From Druceiella hillmani (Eukaryota; Arthropoda; Insecta; Lepidoptera; Hepialidae): a stretch of DNA of 64,000 nt. Where the stretch lies: positions 5,667,001 to 5,731,000 of the forward strand of contig JAYKKI010000016.1 in the NCBI GenBank assembly GCA_039881145.1. The letters are read 5' to 3'. Each line of letters begins with the position of its first letter. The first letter of the stretch is position 1. The notes below the pieces were generated by a model. That model ran no database searches. It saw nothing but the letters and a program-made list of their open reading frames with translations, and had not been told where the DNA came from. The translations under genes and the position numbers were made by a program. Of the stretch, positions 12,311-25,087 are shown piece by piece.

Positions 12311-13440
12311 TTAATACAGGTGTCCAGTGGCAGATTTCAATGTTTGAAAAATTGTAAAAAAAACTACACTTCTAATACAAAGTAGGTTTATTTTAACTTT
12401 ATAACAACAAATGCGGATTTCATTTTTTAAAAACCACGTTTTCCAAATGGCGGCCATCGAGTCTGATACACTCTTAGAGTCACGCATGTTTTCAAAAACG
12501 CGTTTGCAGAGCGACTGGGGTATCCTACTGACTTCGGCTCGAATATTTTCTTTAAGTTGTGTCACAGTGCTCGGATTTCTTTTGTAAACAACGGATTTTA
12601 AGTATCCCCATAAGAAAAAGTCACATGGGTTTAAATCGGCTGACCTAGGTGGCCACGGTACGGTACCGTTTCGGGATATGTTTTTTTCTGGAAATAACTG
12701 CCGCACTGCATTCATGGACACATTAGCAGTGTGAGTTGTGGCCCCGTCCTGCTGGAACCATGTGTTTTGGCTGAAGTATGGACTATTCCGCAGTTCAACT
12801 CTAAAAAAGTCATTTAACCTCTGGGCATATCTCTCCGAATTCACAGTTACAGTTTGGCCACGTTGATTTTCAAAGAAATAAGGCCCTATGATTGCAGATG
12901 CAGACATGGCACACCAGACTGTTACTTTAGGCTTATGTAAAGGCTCTTGATGCATTTGTCTTGGGTTGTGGACATCCCAGTAACGAAAGTTCTGTGAAAA
13001 TGAGCTTCGTCACTAAAGAATATGTTGCCCATCCGGGTAGCAGTACGAAATCTCAACAACATCACCTCCGCGTAACTGACCGCGTCCTTACCTGTAAAGT
13101 TGATTTCGGAATTCCCGATATCGATGAACGTGTACGCAGTGATAAACGGGGATTTTCAACGACAGAAACCATGACACGCACGACATTTTCATCCGTGGCT
13201 ACCAATGGTGTAGGTCCTGGCCTGGGCCTATTTAATGTTGATCATGTAGCTCTGAACCTTGTTACCCATGACTGAATGAGGTTAATCGATGGTCCGTAAC
13301 GTAATCGACGAATACTGTAACGATTATTAAATCGACGACGTGCTACAGACAGTGAAAATCCACTCGAAATGTACCCCTCGACGGCAAAAGCTCCTAAAAC
13401 ATCCGCACCGCTTGCGCTTCTAACGACGCCCTCTTATGTA
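12311..13440 (-). pseudogene. DD41D (rosa-like) mariner transposase, broken
   Basis: The minus-strand frame 12955-12311 encodes the catalytic C-terminal part: NPRQMHQEPLHKP, TVWCAMSA, IGPYFFE, WFQQDGATTHTA, PPRSADLNPCDFFLWGYLKS. The second catalytic D (QQDG) and the third (NPCD) are separated by 41 residues, which points to the DD41D/rosa branch. The first catalytic motif survives just upstream as FSDEAHFH but in another frame; compared with relatives, a short deletion plus frameshift separates it from NFRYWDVHNPRQ. The N-terminal DNA-binding half (13.44-12.96 kb, for example STLNRPRPGP) carries an in-frame TGA and further lesions. The protein would pair and cut element ends in the nucleus; this copy cannot do so. 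The last codons run into the left inverted repeat. Confidence 0.88.
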
Positions 13441-13493
13441 TTGCGTTCAGAAACTATGTTTGTTCAAACTTTGAAATTTGCCACTGGGCATCC
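12317..13493 (-). mobile_element. Tc1/mariner element with terminal inverted repeats
   Basis: Inverted repeats of about 31 bases lie at 12317-12348 (caggtgtccagtggcagatt...) and 13463-13493 (reverse complement beginning ggatgcccagtggcaaattt). TA dinucleotides flank both ends (12315-12316 and 13494-13495), as expected for the TA target duplication of this superfamily. The element is about 1.18 kb, close to full mariner length, and interrupts the array between F' and G of unit 1. It holds the broken transposase gene described separately. Confidence 0.9.
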
Positions 13494-13560
13494 TAATTCC
13501 ACTAATTTCAATAAGTCAAGTACGCACCAAATCGAAAAAAGTTTCTTTCACCCACAGTAA

Positions 13561-14150
13561 GTTAACTTCTCTGAACAATAATACGTTGTGTATTAGAATG
13601 TCTTTCTGTACTACCTATTTATCTATATTTCTGCTTTTATAACACGAAAATACATACAAACAGTCTTTAAAAATATAGCATTCACTTTAATTCAATTTTT
13701 GTTTCAGTCGTCTTTAGCTTACGATTGGACTTCGAATTATTACTCAAAAGCATCTCTGCGAATGTAGCTAAGAGTATTTTTTAGCCAAGAGCAAAACTGT
13801 TAGTAGTAAAATTGCATTTTAGGGAATCTTTATATTTCTATGATTACAGTCGATAATAGTTAATCGAATTCAGAATTGAGTGAAACGTTGCGCAATTACA
13901 CAATTAACTAACTTATTAAAATTATTGAAAATAAAACTAAAGAACCTTATTTACATCACCACGTTAGTCTATAAATTATCCAATACCTTTTGAGTGTATG
14001 GATTTAAGGAGGAAACTTATTTCTTTCATAATTTATCTGCTATTTTTCCAAAATATCGGTAAATATAAATAATAATTTAAATTTGAAAATTGAACAAACT
14101 GAACGCACTTGTTAAAAAACTCGATGGCCTTCTGTCAGAACGGTAAGTTT
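13561..14150. other. Unassigned AT-rich sequence
   Basis: AT-rich noncoding DNA between the mariner and module G. No gene or repeat confidently assigned. Confidence 0.5.
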
Positions 14151-14159
14151 AAATTATGG

Positions 14160-14720
14160 TTATACAAAATATGTAGAGAATATTAACAAATTAAAAAAAA
14201 AATTTCTAATTATACGTCTGAAAAAATTTAAATTCGAGATATTACTTGCACATGTATATGCAGAGAAAACCAAATACAATATTTTATCAACAAGAGACGC
14301 TTTAATCGCACTCCTATTCGATGCACAGAGCAAAGTCACATATTGCATTTTTCGCTGCCCATATTTAAGATATTTTTGGAAATAAGCGCAAGTCCTGAGC
14401 TTTTAGTACGTAGATGAACCAATAAATGGCATTGAATACCACGACTCGCTACTCGCATAATAGTGCATTTGTCCCCGAAGTAAAACACAATCATTATAAT
14501 CATTATAATATAATTCCAATAGGATCCAATTTTCCGATTTCGATCCGGTATTTTGATTTGGAAAACGTAACTTATATTTGACGTTTCTTGAATTCGTGAC
14601 GTCGGCATAAGTGATTTAGGAGGGGTCGAATATCATGATCTCGGTGTTTAGGTGTCAAAACCACGACGTTTTACTGTACATGACTTCCGTAAATTGTTTA
14701 GACTTTTGCTTGTCTTGTTT
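14160..14720 (+). repeat. Module G (second), unit 1
   Basis: Matches 21.88-22.38, 29.10-29.59, 36.99-37.26 and 40.06-40.56 kb. Shared runs include ttcgctgcccatatttaag, aataagcgcaagtcctgagc, aataaatggcattgaata, aaaacacaatcatta, gtgacgtcggcataag, atcatgatctcggtgtttag. The 90-codon minus frame inside it is not conserved between copies. Confidence 0.8.
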
Positions 14721-14869
14721 TCATACTGGTCTCAGTTTTCTAATCTTTAAAAATGTAATGAGAATTCTTTATTGATTTATTAAAATATCTATGTATCCGT
14801 ATGTCAATATTATCATGTTTTTTTAAGAATTAACGAATTAAGAAAGAAGAAGAGATTTAAGAATGAACG

Positions 14870-15430
14870 AGTATTATATTTGATTAAAAGAAAGTTGATA
14901 AAAGTTAGTCAGACGAGGTCACGCAAACACACCATATGTGTACACTCACGCCAGTCACAAGCCAGATACACGAACCATTTCAAGCTATATTTCCACGTCC
15001 ATAATTTTTTTTTTCTCCGTGAAGTACAAATCGAAACCTATCTTGTTTTACAAATTCTTCCAAATGTCGAATAAAACAATAAAACAAAACAGTATTTATA
15101 ACGAGTATCCGTTCGAATAGCGGGCGATCGTATTTAATAGCATGCTATTAACTACAATCGGCTGCTAAATGGACTCTAGCAATGAGTTTAGCAATAATTA
15201 GTACATAACGGTACGGTCTTTCACATCTCGTAGGGCGGGCGGAGCATACATTGTACCTTCTTGTTTCGCTTTCGATTAGGACCGCCGCCGTGAGGGAAGC
15301 TACATTAGCCAATTTATTGAGCAGGCCCACTTGTAATTGCATTGAGTGTTTTGTTACTCTGTACATTGTTAAAGGTGAAATGAAGTTGTTATTTTATATT
15401 ATACCAAATTATTAATAAAGACCATTAAAC
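14870..15430 (+). repeat. Module X, copy 2, with leader
   Basis: The leader (gttgataaaagttagtca, cgaaccatttcaagctatatt) matches 29.76-29.86 kb. The core matches 1.25-1.55 kb: ataacgagtatccgttcgaat, agcgggcgatcgtatttaat, agcatgctattaactacaat and agggcgggcggagcatac (15232-15249). The 72-codon minus frame is a shadow of this noncoding core. Confidence 0.8.
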
Positions 15431-15925
15431 AATTTATGTTAATTATAATGACAGGAAATAAAGTTTCATTAACAACAAGGAAATGATGTTTCATAATCAG
15501 ATTAACCAGTATAAGATATGATAAAAACTATTGAAACTATAAGAACGAGGTTCGTTGTTTGTTGAACTACGAAGAACACATCGTGGGATATTCAAACGTA
15601 AAATAATGTAACCCCTCTCTTATTTTCACAAGAAAAAAACAATTTTTATTCGCAATCTCAAACCAAAGGCTTTTGTGCAAATAATCAAAATTTTGAAGGA
15701 AAAATAGTTTTTCAGTTACAAATTTTATAGTATTCCTAGTAGCCACGTATCAATGTAAAGATTTTGACTTCAGAAACACTGAATGGTGGAGTAGTTACAT
15801 CACAAATACATTGCTTCGAAATTTAGAACAATAAACAAATTTACTTTTGCGAAAAGGAACGGTTTAATGAAAAAAGTCGTGACAATAAAAACACGTACCT
15901 ATCAAGATTAACCTATTTATTTAAA
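15431..15925. other. Unassigned spacer with a single diverged 60-bp-type unit
   Basis: Sequence near 15.49-15.54 kb (ataatcagattaaccagtat, aaaactattgaaactata) resembles one unit of the minisatellite at 1.6-2.1 kb, unamplified here. No gene is seen. Confidence 0.5.
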
Positions 15926-15929
15926 GAAA

Positions 15930-17345
<1,416 letters not shown>

Positions 17346-17364
17346 TATATGTTACTTCTTTCCA

Positions 17365-18335
17365 TGTATCTTTGCTTCCTTTTAGTCCTATGGCATACGA
17401 AGATTAATTTTTAAAATTGGCCATTTGTAATAATGATAATAAAAAATACATTTTAATTTCTAAAGTCGAGTTAGTATTCCGTTGTGGTACTTTGTTTGCA
17501 TTTTTCATTTATTTTGACAAATAAGCAGTAATTTCTATATTACTTTTATTATGTTAAGATGAATTTAACACGAGAATATTCTGTTCGACGATTTTTTTAT
17601 GAATTTCTTTGCGGTCTTAATCAACAATAAAATTATAATAGACTTCGCTTGGCATTTTGTGAAGAGGTCCCATCCTCGCGCTAATATTTCATTCAAATTA
17701 CAAATAGTTTAAAATGGTTTGACGAGATCAAGGATGGTCGTATCAATCTCAGTGATGATCTGGGTGAGGGATGTTCCTCAACACCGTTAAGTGAAGATTA
17801 AATAAATGATGTGCGACTCATGATAAAGATTGACAATAGAGTAACAAATTTGGACCAGTTCAGACAGAAGTCAAATTTTAAAAAAACTAAGTATTTTGCT
17901 AGGTGGATACCTCAACACTAAGAAGCAGTCTGAGCAGTAGGTATATCTTTCAGAAGAGTTGCCTAAAATGGTAAAGAACCAGCAATTATTTGCTTGATGT
18001 TTCGAAAAAAGTTGGGGAGTAACGCTCTACCCATAGAATCTTCTTTTATCACGATGACGCCTCTACAAACTCAGCCAGTCGAATGATCAAATATTTGACT
18101 ACCAAGTGTATGAATCATCCGCCATACACTCCCGGCCTCGCATCACGTGATTTCCATTTATTCCCGAGAATAAAAGATAAACTGCGTGGAATGCGATTCC
18201 CGAATATACAAAGAAGCGGTGACTGCCTTCCAAAAGGAAGAGACGTCGAAGAAGAGTAGGCGGATTCTCAATAGTTCCATTGAGTGCAACGTGGTATAGA
18301 GTACCACTAATATTCGTGTTACCGATCTTATTAAA
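17365..18335 (+). mobile_element. DD34D mariner relic inserted between modules D and E
   Basis: Compared with unit 1, where D passes directly into acaaactctatttcaattca, this copy has about 970 extra bases before acaaaccctatttcaattcc. The extra DNA carries a decayed mariner transposase. I could not find clear terminal inverted repeats, so the ends are probably lost or strongly diverged. Confidence 0.75.
17560..18290 (+). pseudogene. DD34D mariner transposase, heavily broken
   Basis: Translation from 17560 gives MNLTREYSVRRFFYE with a mariner-like N-terminus, then LRLAFCEEVPSSR, WFDEIKDGRINLSDDLGEG and RLMIKIDNRVTNLDQF, with several in-frame stops, and RWIPQH. After a degraded middle, the catalytic end reads YHDDASTNSASRM, HPPYTPGLASRDFHLFPR and KDKLRGMRFPN. 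The second and third catalytic D residues are present but only 31 residues apart instead of 34, consistent with a three-codon loss. The sequence was a nuclear cut-and-paste transposase; it is now clearly dead. It belongs to a different mariner branch from the element at 12.3 kb. Confidence 0.85.
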
Positions 18336-18373
18336 TACACAAACCCTATTTCAATTCCTTTGCATGAGTGTGT

Positions 18374-18374
18374 G

Positions 18375-18445
<71 letters not shown>

Positions 18446-18456
18446 TGTGTGTGTGT
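18374..18456 (+). repeat. (TA)n-(GT)n microsatellite
   Basis: About 16 bases of TA followed by about 67 bases of GT with one TATG interruption. The reading frame across it is an artefact. Confidence 0.98.
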
Positions 18457-18539
18457 AAATCTATTAACAACATTCAACAGTCACAGTAATCGTTTTAAGT
18501 GGTTTTTAATTTCACACACGCCGTGGTGCTTTGCTATCG

Positions 18540-18745
18540 GTGTCGATTAAAGCAACAACCGCGCGCGGTTGTCGTTTTGCTAAGATTAGTAAGATAAACG
18601 TTGCAATCAGTGTTTATAATTAGTTTAAAAAATATTAGCCTTTGCGTAATTGTTTATTTCACTATTTTAAAGTATTTACGACAACTAATACTGACTGGGT
18701 TTTCATTTAATATCGGAAGTTCAAATCCACATTGTATATATAAAC
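18540..18745 (+). repeat. Dispersed short element with GC palindrome, copy 1
   Basis: Positions 18555-18572 form an 18-base perfect palindrome (acaaccgcgcgcggttgt), very unlike the AT-rich surroundings. The downstream part (gcgtaattgtttatttcact, tactgactgggttttcattt, tcaaatccacattgtata) recurs on the minus strand at about 44110-44240. Opposite orientation at a non-equivalent array position indicates a mobile or dispersed repeat rather than an array module. Confidence 0.7.
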
Positions 18746-18879
18746 CTTACAAAAATAGACATAGTTCGTATGTGTCGCTCCTTTGATGCATACTAAATTG
18801 GGAATCAACTTATGTTTTCACCCACACGGACGCTTTTCTGTTAAAAGAAATTTTCAAAACAAGAAAGTGAAAAATTACA

Positions 18880-19440
18880 AAAGTTAATACCGCTCTCAGT
18901 TGTCTAAATATACCCGAATCTTGAACGCTTTTTGTGGACAGAACGCAATCAAAATTATTAGGAGTATTTATTTAAATAGCAAAACAATCTTATTCAGTGC
19001 TATTGACTGGCGTCTACCGTTGGATGAAAACTAGCATTTAATTTAGCGGTAATTGATGTTTATGAATATACTCTTGGACAGAGCTAAATGAGCTTCCGTA
19101 ACTCACAGGACAAGTTGCTAATACATCACATACAATTTCATGTCACTCGATATATTGAAGCATCAAACGGATCTCTCGTCAGATATTACCTTCAATTAGG
19201 ACTGCTGTTAGATTGGTTCATTTAGTGGTACGTGTAATCAGTAGCCGGTATGGATTCGTCGTATAGTGTAGATAATATCTTGCATGCCGGTAACTGAAAA
19301 TTCATTTCTGCATTTTGTTGATTGTGATTAAGGCTCAAACTGCAAAAAAATACTTTTTTCTATAAACACCTAGCGATATATTAAATTAAATATCTCGTAA
19401 GGGAGAAATTTATTTTTCAATTCATAATTGCACGCCCTAT
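18880..19440 (+). repeat. Module E, unit 2
   Basis: Uninterrupted E copy: ataccgctctcagttgtct, ttattcagtgctattgactg, gttggatgaaaactagca, gcatcaaacggatctctcg, caattaggactgctgttag, then gcgatatattaaatt. The GC core is degraded to acaggacaagttgc near 19.1 kb. It defines the empty insertion site for the 4.4-6.6 kb element. Confidence 0.8.
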
Positions 19441-20065
19441 GGAGAAAGCCTCGTGGGGTTAAAGTTTTGTTCCACAATTTCATATTGAGTTAAAAGAATG
19501 TTATGTGGTAACCAAAAAAATAATTTCGGTCAACTGATAATTGTGTTTCAAGAATATTCAGCTAGTTGCCTTATAATATTAAAAAAAAACTATTAAAACG
19601 GCAGTACTGAAAAAATATAACTAAAAATAGGTTATTTTTTAAAACCGTGGGGGTTTTACTCGCTTGAAATTCGGATTAAGATTTGTTTTCTCTGTTTCGT
19701 ATGTTGCTTTCGTTTATAAACCATTACCATTTCAACAGAATTATTCTGTAAATGGAAAATATTTTAAAAATAATGGTTGATTAAGCATAAATAATAATTA
19801 TAGAAGCCAGAAAATCTGTTTTTAGAATTTTTGTCTCTATGTAAGTTCAATTGTTCGTCAATCAAGCGAAATCTACTGGACAAATTATGATAAAATTTAG
19901 TATGGTATTATTTTATACCCAAGAGCAATATAAAAGAGAGAAAAATAACTTTTCCTATTCCGAATTTTACGTGGGTGAAACTTTTTGTTTTGGAAGCAAT
20001 GCTGAATCAAAAACAATGGCATATGAAGTCGTTCTCCAAATTTCTACCCCAAAAACTAGACCTTT
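19441..20065. other. E-H spacer, AT-rich
   Basis: No gene is apparent; a 74-codon frame at 19851-20075 has no counterpart in the other units. A stretch near 19.67 kb (attcggattaagatttgttt) may correspond to 6.97 kb in unit 1. Confidence 0.5.
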
Positions 20066-20069
20066 GAGT

Positions 20070-20560
20070 CACTAGAGACTAAAAATAAGAATTAATCAAA
20101 TTTATAGTCAAAGGGAATCCATCTTAAAACACAGCAAGTAGCAGAGTTTAAGGTTAGCATAAAAACAATTTTGGTTCATTTGCGTCAATTCGGTAATAAG
20201 TATCAGGAAACACGTGTGCGTACGTGTATTGTTTTCTTTAACTTCCCCAAAAATTAAAGAACTCTGATTAAAATTGTAACTCATACCAATAAGTATATAC
20301 TTTTGGACAACTATAAATATTTATGGTAATGTATAAACTCAAACATTCAAGCTAAATAGTATGTAAGACCGGAAATCAGTTCAAAGAAGCTTATATAGAC
20401 TTTAATCTGATACCGAGGCTGGTCATTGGTTTTCCTTATTTTTATTTCCTTGTGGTTACAGAAGCTTTAGGTTGAAATTTTGCTAAATTCCGTCGTGCGC
20501 CGTACATTCAAATATTGTACTAATTTTTATGATCAGAATTTGTATTATTGTTTGCAGGGA
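20070..20560 (+). repeat. Module H, unit 2
   Basis: Matches 35.86-36.37 kb (ctagagactaaaaataagaa, gcgtcaattcggtaataagta, gtgcgtacgtgtattgtt) and 7.14-7.60 kb (aagaagctta, ggttttccttatttttat). Noncoding. Confidence 0.7.
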
Positions 20561-20659
20561 CAAAAATGTAATCCAAATGATTCGATAAAATTGCTTTCAG
20601 AGAATTCACTCAGTGGATTTTTATGACTAAAGGGGTAAATCATTCTACATTCAGATTTA

Positions 20660-21310
20660 TAATTCAATTGAAACTTTTAATTTTTTTTCTATTGGATTTA
20701 TCTAAATTTAACAAACTTATGAATTTTATCGTACAAGACATAACAATAAAATTTTCTTATAAGACATTCGATTTCTGAATGATGATATTCATCGTTGCAC
20801 TTAACTTACTTACATCTTCCTATAACGCATCCAAATTTCCTAAATTTTTATACAAGTTTGTACTATTTAACACTCTCTCGGTCACTCCATTTGGATAGAA
20901 CCGTTGTGTACTCTCAAGCGTTATACAATTTTCAGATGTGACTCCATCAATTATTTATTCACAAACGTCGCGAACGAAAAGGATGACTGTCAAGTCATTA
21001 TGAGAACGAATTCAATAAATTTATCCCATTATCCTAATACATTCAATCGTTCGTTATTTCAAAGAACGTTTATGTGAAAATGTTTTGTGAAAGCATCAAT
21101 CGACCGAAATGAAATGTTTCTATATAAATCATATTTAGTGCCCCCTTTGAGTAAAAGTTTCATTGATGCATATCGTTTTATTTTCATTAAATTTATTTTA
21201 AGAAGATGTTAAGTAAATGAAAACTGTACGATATTGTTTTTATATATAAATAACTTTTTATTTGCAGAAGGTTTCTGTTGAGGCGCAATAAGCATTAAAT
21301 CATAAAAAAA
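20660..21310 (+). repeat. Module F, unit 2
   Basis: Landmarks shared with 8.0-8.7 and 36.78-36.96 kb: cactccatttggatagaacc, attatttattcacaaacgtcg, gtcattatgagaacgaattc, ttatcctaatacattcaatcg, cgttatttcaaagaacg and gcaacaatcgaccgaaatg-like sequence. Noncoding. Confidence 0.8.
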
Positions 21311-21880
21311 TTGTCCATGTGTTTTTTTATAATTTGCGAATAAGTGCAAGTTTATCTTTTAGTGGGTTTTGGTTTAGGACTAGATTTTATATCGTTCTGC
21401 TACATTCAACAAGATACCAAGAAAAAAAAATTCAACACTTTTTTGAGTTAATTTGTTTGAACTTAAAGAGAAGAAAATTTACTTTTTAGGTATTTTTCGT
21501 CATTTTTCATAAAGTCTAATGAAATAAATATAACAAGCTAAAATATACTCATATCCAGAAAGCTATTCAGTTAAATATGACACTATGATCTTAAGTTTAG
21601 AATTAGAGTCGTTAAATTTATTTGCAGTTGTCAGTTTATCGCATTTTCCGGATATGTCTCTGAGAAACGTGACAAAAAAAGTTTAATATAAAAGAAGACT
21701 GCCTCATTTTCTAGGTTTTGATGCCTAAAAGAAACGATTTATACTAAAACTTCTAAATATAAATCTAATATATACTTGGAATTCCTATTCAAATATACTG
21801 CTTATCAATACGTTTGATAATATATACACGGAAAACAGAATATAACAGCTTATCGTAAAATATAAGTAAAATATCAACTC
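21311..21880. other. F-G spacer, unit 2
   Basis: AT-rich noncoding sequence. Nothing recognisable. Confidence 0.5.
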
Positions 21881-22640
21881 GATCGTTGATTTCGCTCTGA
21901 TCTTTAGACGCCTATTGCATTCGTATTCAGCGAATTGAACTAACAACTATAACTACTAGTATTCCTCGTTTTAGAAATAAACCCAAGTTTCGAGCTTTAA
22001 GCTCGCAGGTGGGCCAATAAGTAATATTGAATAGCAAACCTTCTAGACTCGTACAATGGCACATTTATCATCAAAATAAAATACAACCATTTCATTATGT
22101 ACTCTGTACTATACATTATCAACACAAACTAGCTATTTTAAATACTTAGCATTGGAAGCCGTGACTTATTTTTCGAACGGTTTTAACAACGATTTGTTAT
22201 CAAACATGTTGATGTACCCACGATTTTGCGGTACCTCTTTGAGTGTTGGATGGAGGCTGTACTATCATTATCTATTCTCACGTGAAACCGAAACATTTAC
22301 GCCCGTAATGATCTTGAATTTTGTTATATATCTTGCCTTAATATTATCAGTGTTGTTATATATCTTGCCTTGATATTGTTTCTTTAATTTAAAAACCTAA
22401 ACAAATAAAATAAGGACCACTTTTTAAATCATTACATGTCATCGGGTCGGAATTTGGCACAAAAATGGATTTTTTGGTTTGCTTACAATATTTGAAAATT
22501 AAGATTTTGAAATCGTAAAAAATTAACAAATAAAAAAACATTTCAATTATAGCATTGACATAATTATGTAAAGAATCATATTACGTAGCAAAGTAGTAAA
22601 AGCTTATAGAAGGAAAAGTCGAATATGGAGTTGTAGGCGA
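21881..22640 (+). repeat. Module G (first), unit 2
   Basis: Matches 36.99-37.48 kb through the whole length, including the tail tttggcacaaaaatgg. Core runs are tttcgagctttaagctcgcagg, gacttatttttcgaacggtt and gttgatgtaccc. The 73-codon plus frame is not shared with other G copies. A small direct repeat (gttatatatcttgccttaat / ttgat) lies at 22323-22376. Confidence 0.75.
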
Positions 22641-23600
22641 CTAGTAGGCCACTAGACAGGTTGAGGTCATCAGATGAGAAAGGTTAGATTCGGTTATTTA
22701 TTCAGATTTAACTCTCTTTGTTTTCAATTAAATAATCAAATATAAACGGTGCTTAAATAAAGATGGATGGAAATGTTACTATTCGAGGGAAATAGAAAAA
22801 GGGCCTAAATATATATTCTAATAATTTATATTGGCCTAAAGCGATTTCTGGATTTCGATAAAATATTTAGTATAATAAGCGTAATGCAAAGTTTCTACAT
22901 TACTGTTTTCAAGATATCGTTTACCTTTACCGGGCGTGTCAAAAGAATGCAGTTCAAATGGAACACAATACCTTGTGCTATTATGAAGGTATTTTTTAAA
23001 CTCATTTTTCTTAGAAACCATGAAAGCTGGGGACCTAAACAAAATATTTTCTTTCATAGAATACATATTAATATTTACTTTTCTAAGAAATATATATATA
23101 CGTTCTTAGAAGTACTTCCTAAAAGAAAATATTTATTTCAAATCTCTTCTTACATGGTTTAGGAGAAAAATAAGTTTGTGAGTATATTCATATTTGTGAT
23201 TTTTAAAAATTATCTCAAGAGAGGTTCAAGGTTGAAATTCGAATACTGTACCTATTGTTTTTTTTTTCATAATATGAAATATCTCTCGGAAGCTACTCCA
23301 TTTAGACTATATAAATAATCATCTTCAAAATGAGCTTCAAAACGGTTTTGGCGAAAAACCTTCTAGCGTTTTTCACAAGAAGAACTTAATAAGCTTCAGA
23401 CTAAATATATCCCTACAAATTTTTATTTATATCTTTTATTTAAGATATCAAAATAGATTCGACAAATTTATCATTGCTATTTTTCTTTACCTCAAATTAA
23501 TTAAAATGAAATAATATGAAACTAATAATTGTAGAACCTAATTACCTCGCTTCGCATCTCACAAGCTGTTTATACATAACTATAAGGAAACTACAACAAT
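22641..23600 (+). repeat. Second A module, unit 2, split by about 550 bases
   Basis: The left part (22.64-22.88 kb: taaacggtgcttaaataaag, ggcctaaagcgatttctgg) and the right part (23.44-23.60 kb: aatttatcattgctatttttc, aattaattaaaatgaaataa) are both A homology. The material between 22.885 and 23.43 kb is absent from the other A copies and is unidentified; overlapping short frames on both strands show no recognisable motif. Confidence 0.6.
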
Positions 23601-24695
23601 ATCATTTTTATCAAATTATTACTCACTAAATTCATTTTGGAAACCTAAAGTTTCCAAATTATTGCATATTTCTTTTATTTTTGAACTATTCCTTGTGGTA
23701 ATTATTTGAATTTTGAATCACACTTTTGCAAGGAATACTAAAAATAACAAAATATTGTAGAAACTTTTTGTACGGCCACATAGATAGCTTTTTGTACCAA
23801 ATATAAATATTGATTTTATTATAATGAGCTGATGACAAGAGTTTAATAAATTTTATGGCTAAATTGATGAGTCATGAAAAAAAAATTTTAAAAATTGTGT
23901 AGAAGGGGAGACTGCCAAAAATGGGCCTGGGCTTACAGAAACTGTACATAACTTTTAAAAATGTTATGTTTTTTAGAATGTAAAACAACAAGCAATCCAG
24001 CGATTGACAATCAGGAATGAGCGAGAAATAAATTATAATTTATGTCATTATACAAAATCAAAATAATGTGTCGATATAAAAGCGCATACATTTTATTTTG
24101 AATGTATCAAGGGTTGTTAATAAGAAATAGAAATAAGAATAAAAATCATTGATTTTTTTTAATATAGAACAACATTCGTTGTGGACTATGACATTTGTAA
24201 TGTCAAAATTAATATCATCTTGCACTTTTTGAGTTTCACCTGACTTTTTTGACAACTATATAGGGTTTGCGAGTTTCATGTGTGGAATATTAAATCTGTG
24301 TGAGCATATATTGGACACAATCTGCCATCTTCCTGGTTCAAAGTGTTCTATGGGAATAGCATTTAAAACTATCATGAAAAATAACCTGACTTTTCATAAA
24401 GAAATACAAGATGTTTAATTTGTGTGATTGAAGTTTTAAATAAAACTTTTAAGGAATTAATTTTTACAATCTTTTTATGTTTAAAATTTGTCATTTTTCT
24501 TCTTGTAACACTTGAGTCCAACACTATATGGATTTACTAATCTTCTGTACGATTGATATAAAGTTGGCATCTGGTTGGATGTAAAATAATATTTATAATA
24601 TCCTTATTTATATGACCTATAAAATATAATATAATTATTATTTATTAGTTACGAAAACATGAACACTGATAAATGTAAGCGATACATATATGCGT
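23601..24695. other. Decayed D-like remnant and unassigned sequence
   Basis: gcaaggaatactaaaaataac with acaaaatattgtag near 23.73 kb resembles D at 3.60 kb. The rest, to 24.69 kb, is AT-rich and unassigned; the 65-codon minus frame at 24058-24255 is unconvincing. Confidence 0.45.
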
Positions 24696-24699
24696 CGTT

Positions 24700-25044
24700 C
24701 TTTGATGCTGTCTAAATTTTCCAGCCTCCATCATTTCCGTCGTAAACCCACATCGAATCATTTTTGAAACAACAGTGTTCTCAACAGAAAGATAATTACC
24801 ATGCTAACTTTGCCCGCTGTCTAACAGAAGAAAATTAATGGCGGTACGTATATCGGATTATATAAAGTACAAGTCTAAGCCCCGCTCCGTTGTCCAAATC
24901 CACCCGAAAACCGATTGCTTCCTCCAGACACGACACGACCAAAATTATAACGAGTGTTTGATCCACCGGCGAGTAATCGTATTCAATGCTATTGATCTGA
25001 ACCTCGGATGGAAATCAATGTTAAAGTAAGCTAATTCTAATTGG

Positions 25045-25046
<2 letters not shown>
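24700..25046 (+). repeat. Module E', unit 2
   Basis: Near-identical in layout to 11.06-11.35 and 38.33-38.69 kb: tatcggattatataaagtac, aagtctaagccccgctccg, tgtccaaatccacccg, cagacacgacacgaccaaa and ggcgagtaatcgtattcaat. It runs into a (TA)n tract at 25047 into which a Helitron has inserted. Confidence 0.85.

Positions 25047-25086
<40 letters not shown>
25047..25086. repeat. (TA)n tract left of the Helitron
   Basis: About 40 bases of TA, ending at the CTAG terminus of the Helitron. It is probably the left half of the microsatellite that served as target. Confidence 0.95.

Positions 25087-25087
<1 letters not shown>

Noticed and set aside
12961..13560. Plus-strand frames of 104 and 63 codons.
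   Set aside because: They lie opposite the transposase of the minus-strand mariner and are antisense shadows.
15148..15366. 72-codon minus-strand frame with fairly ordinary composition.
   Set aside because: It overlaps the conserved noncoding core of module X and is broken in the other two X copies.
19170..19200. Minus-strand CTGACGAGAG in module E, resembling the CUGANGA hammerhead core.
   Set aside because: No GAAA or GUC partner and no stem II or stem I pairing at suitable distance in any E copy.
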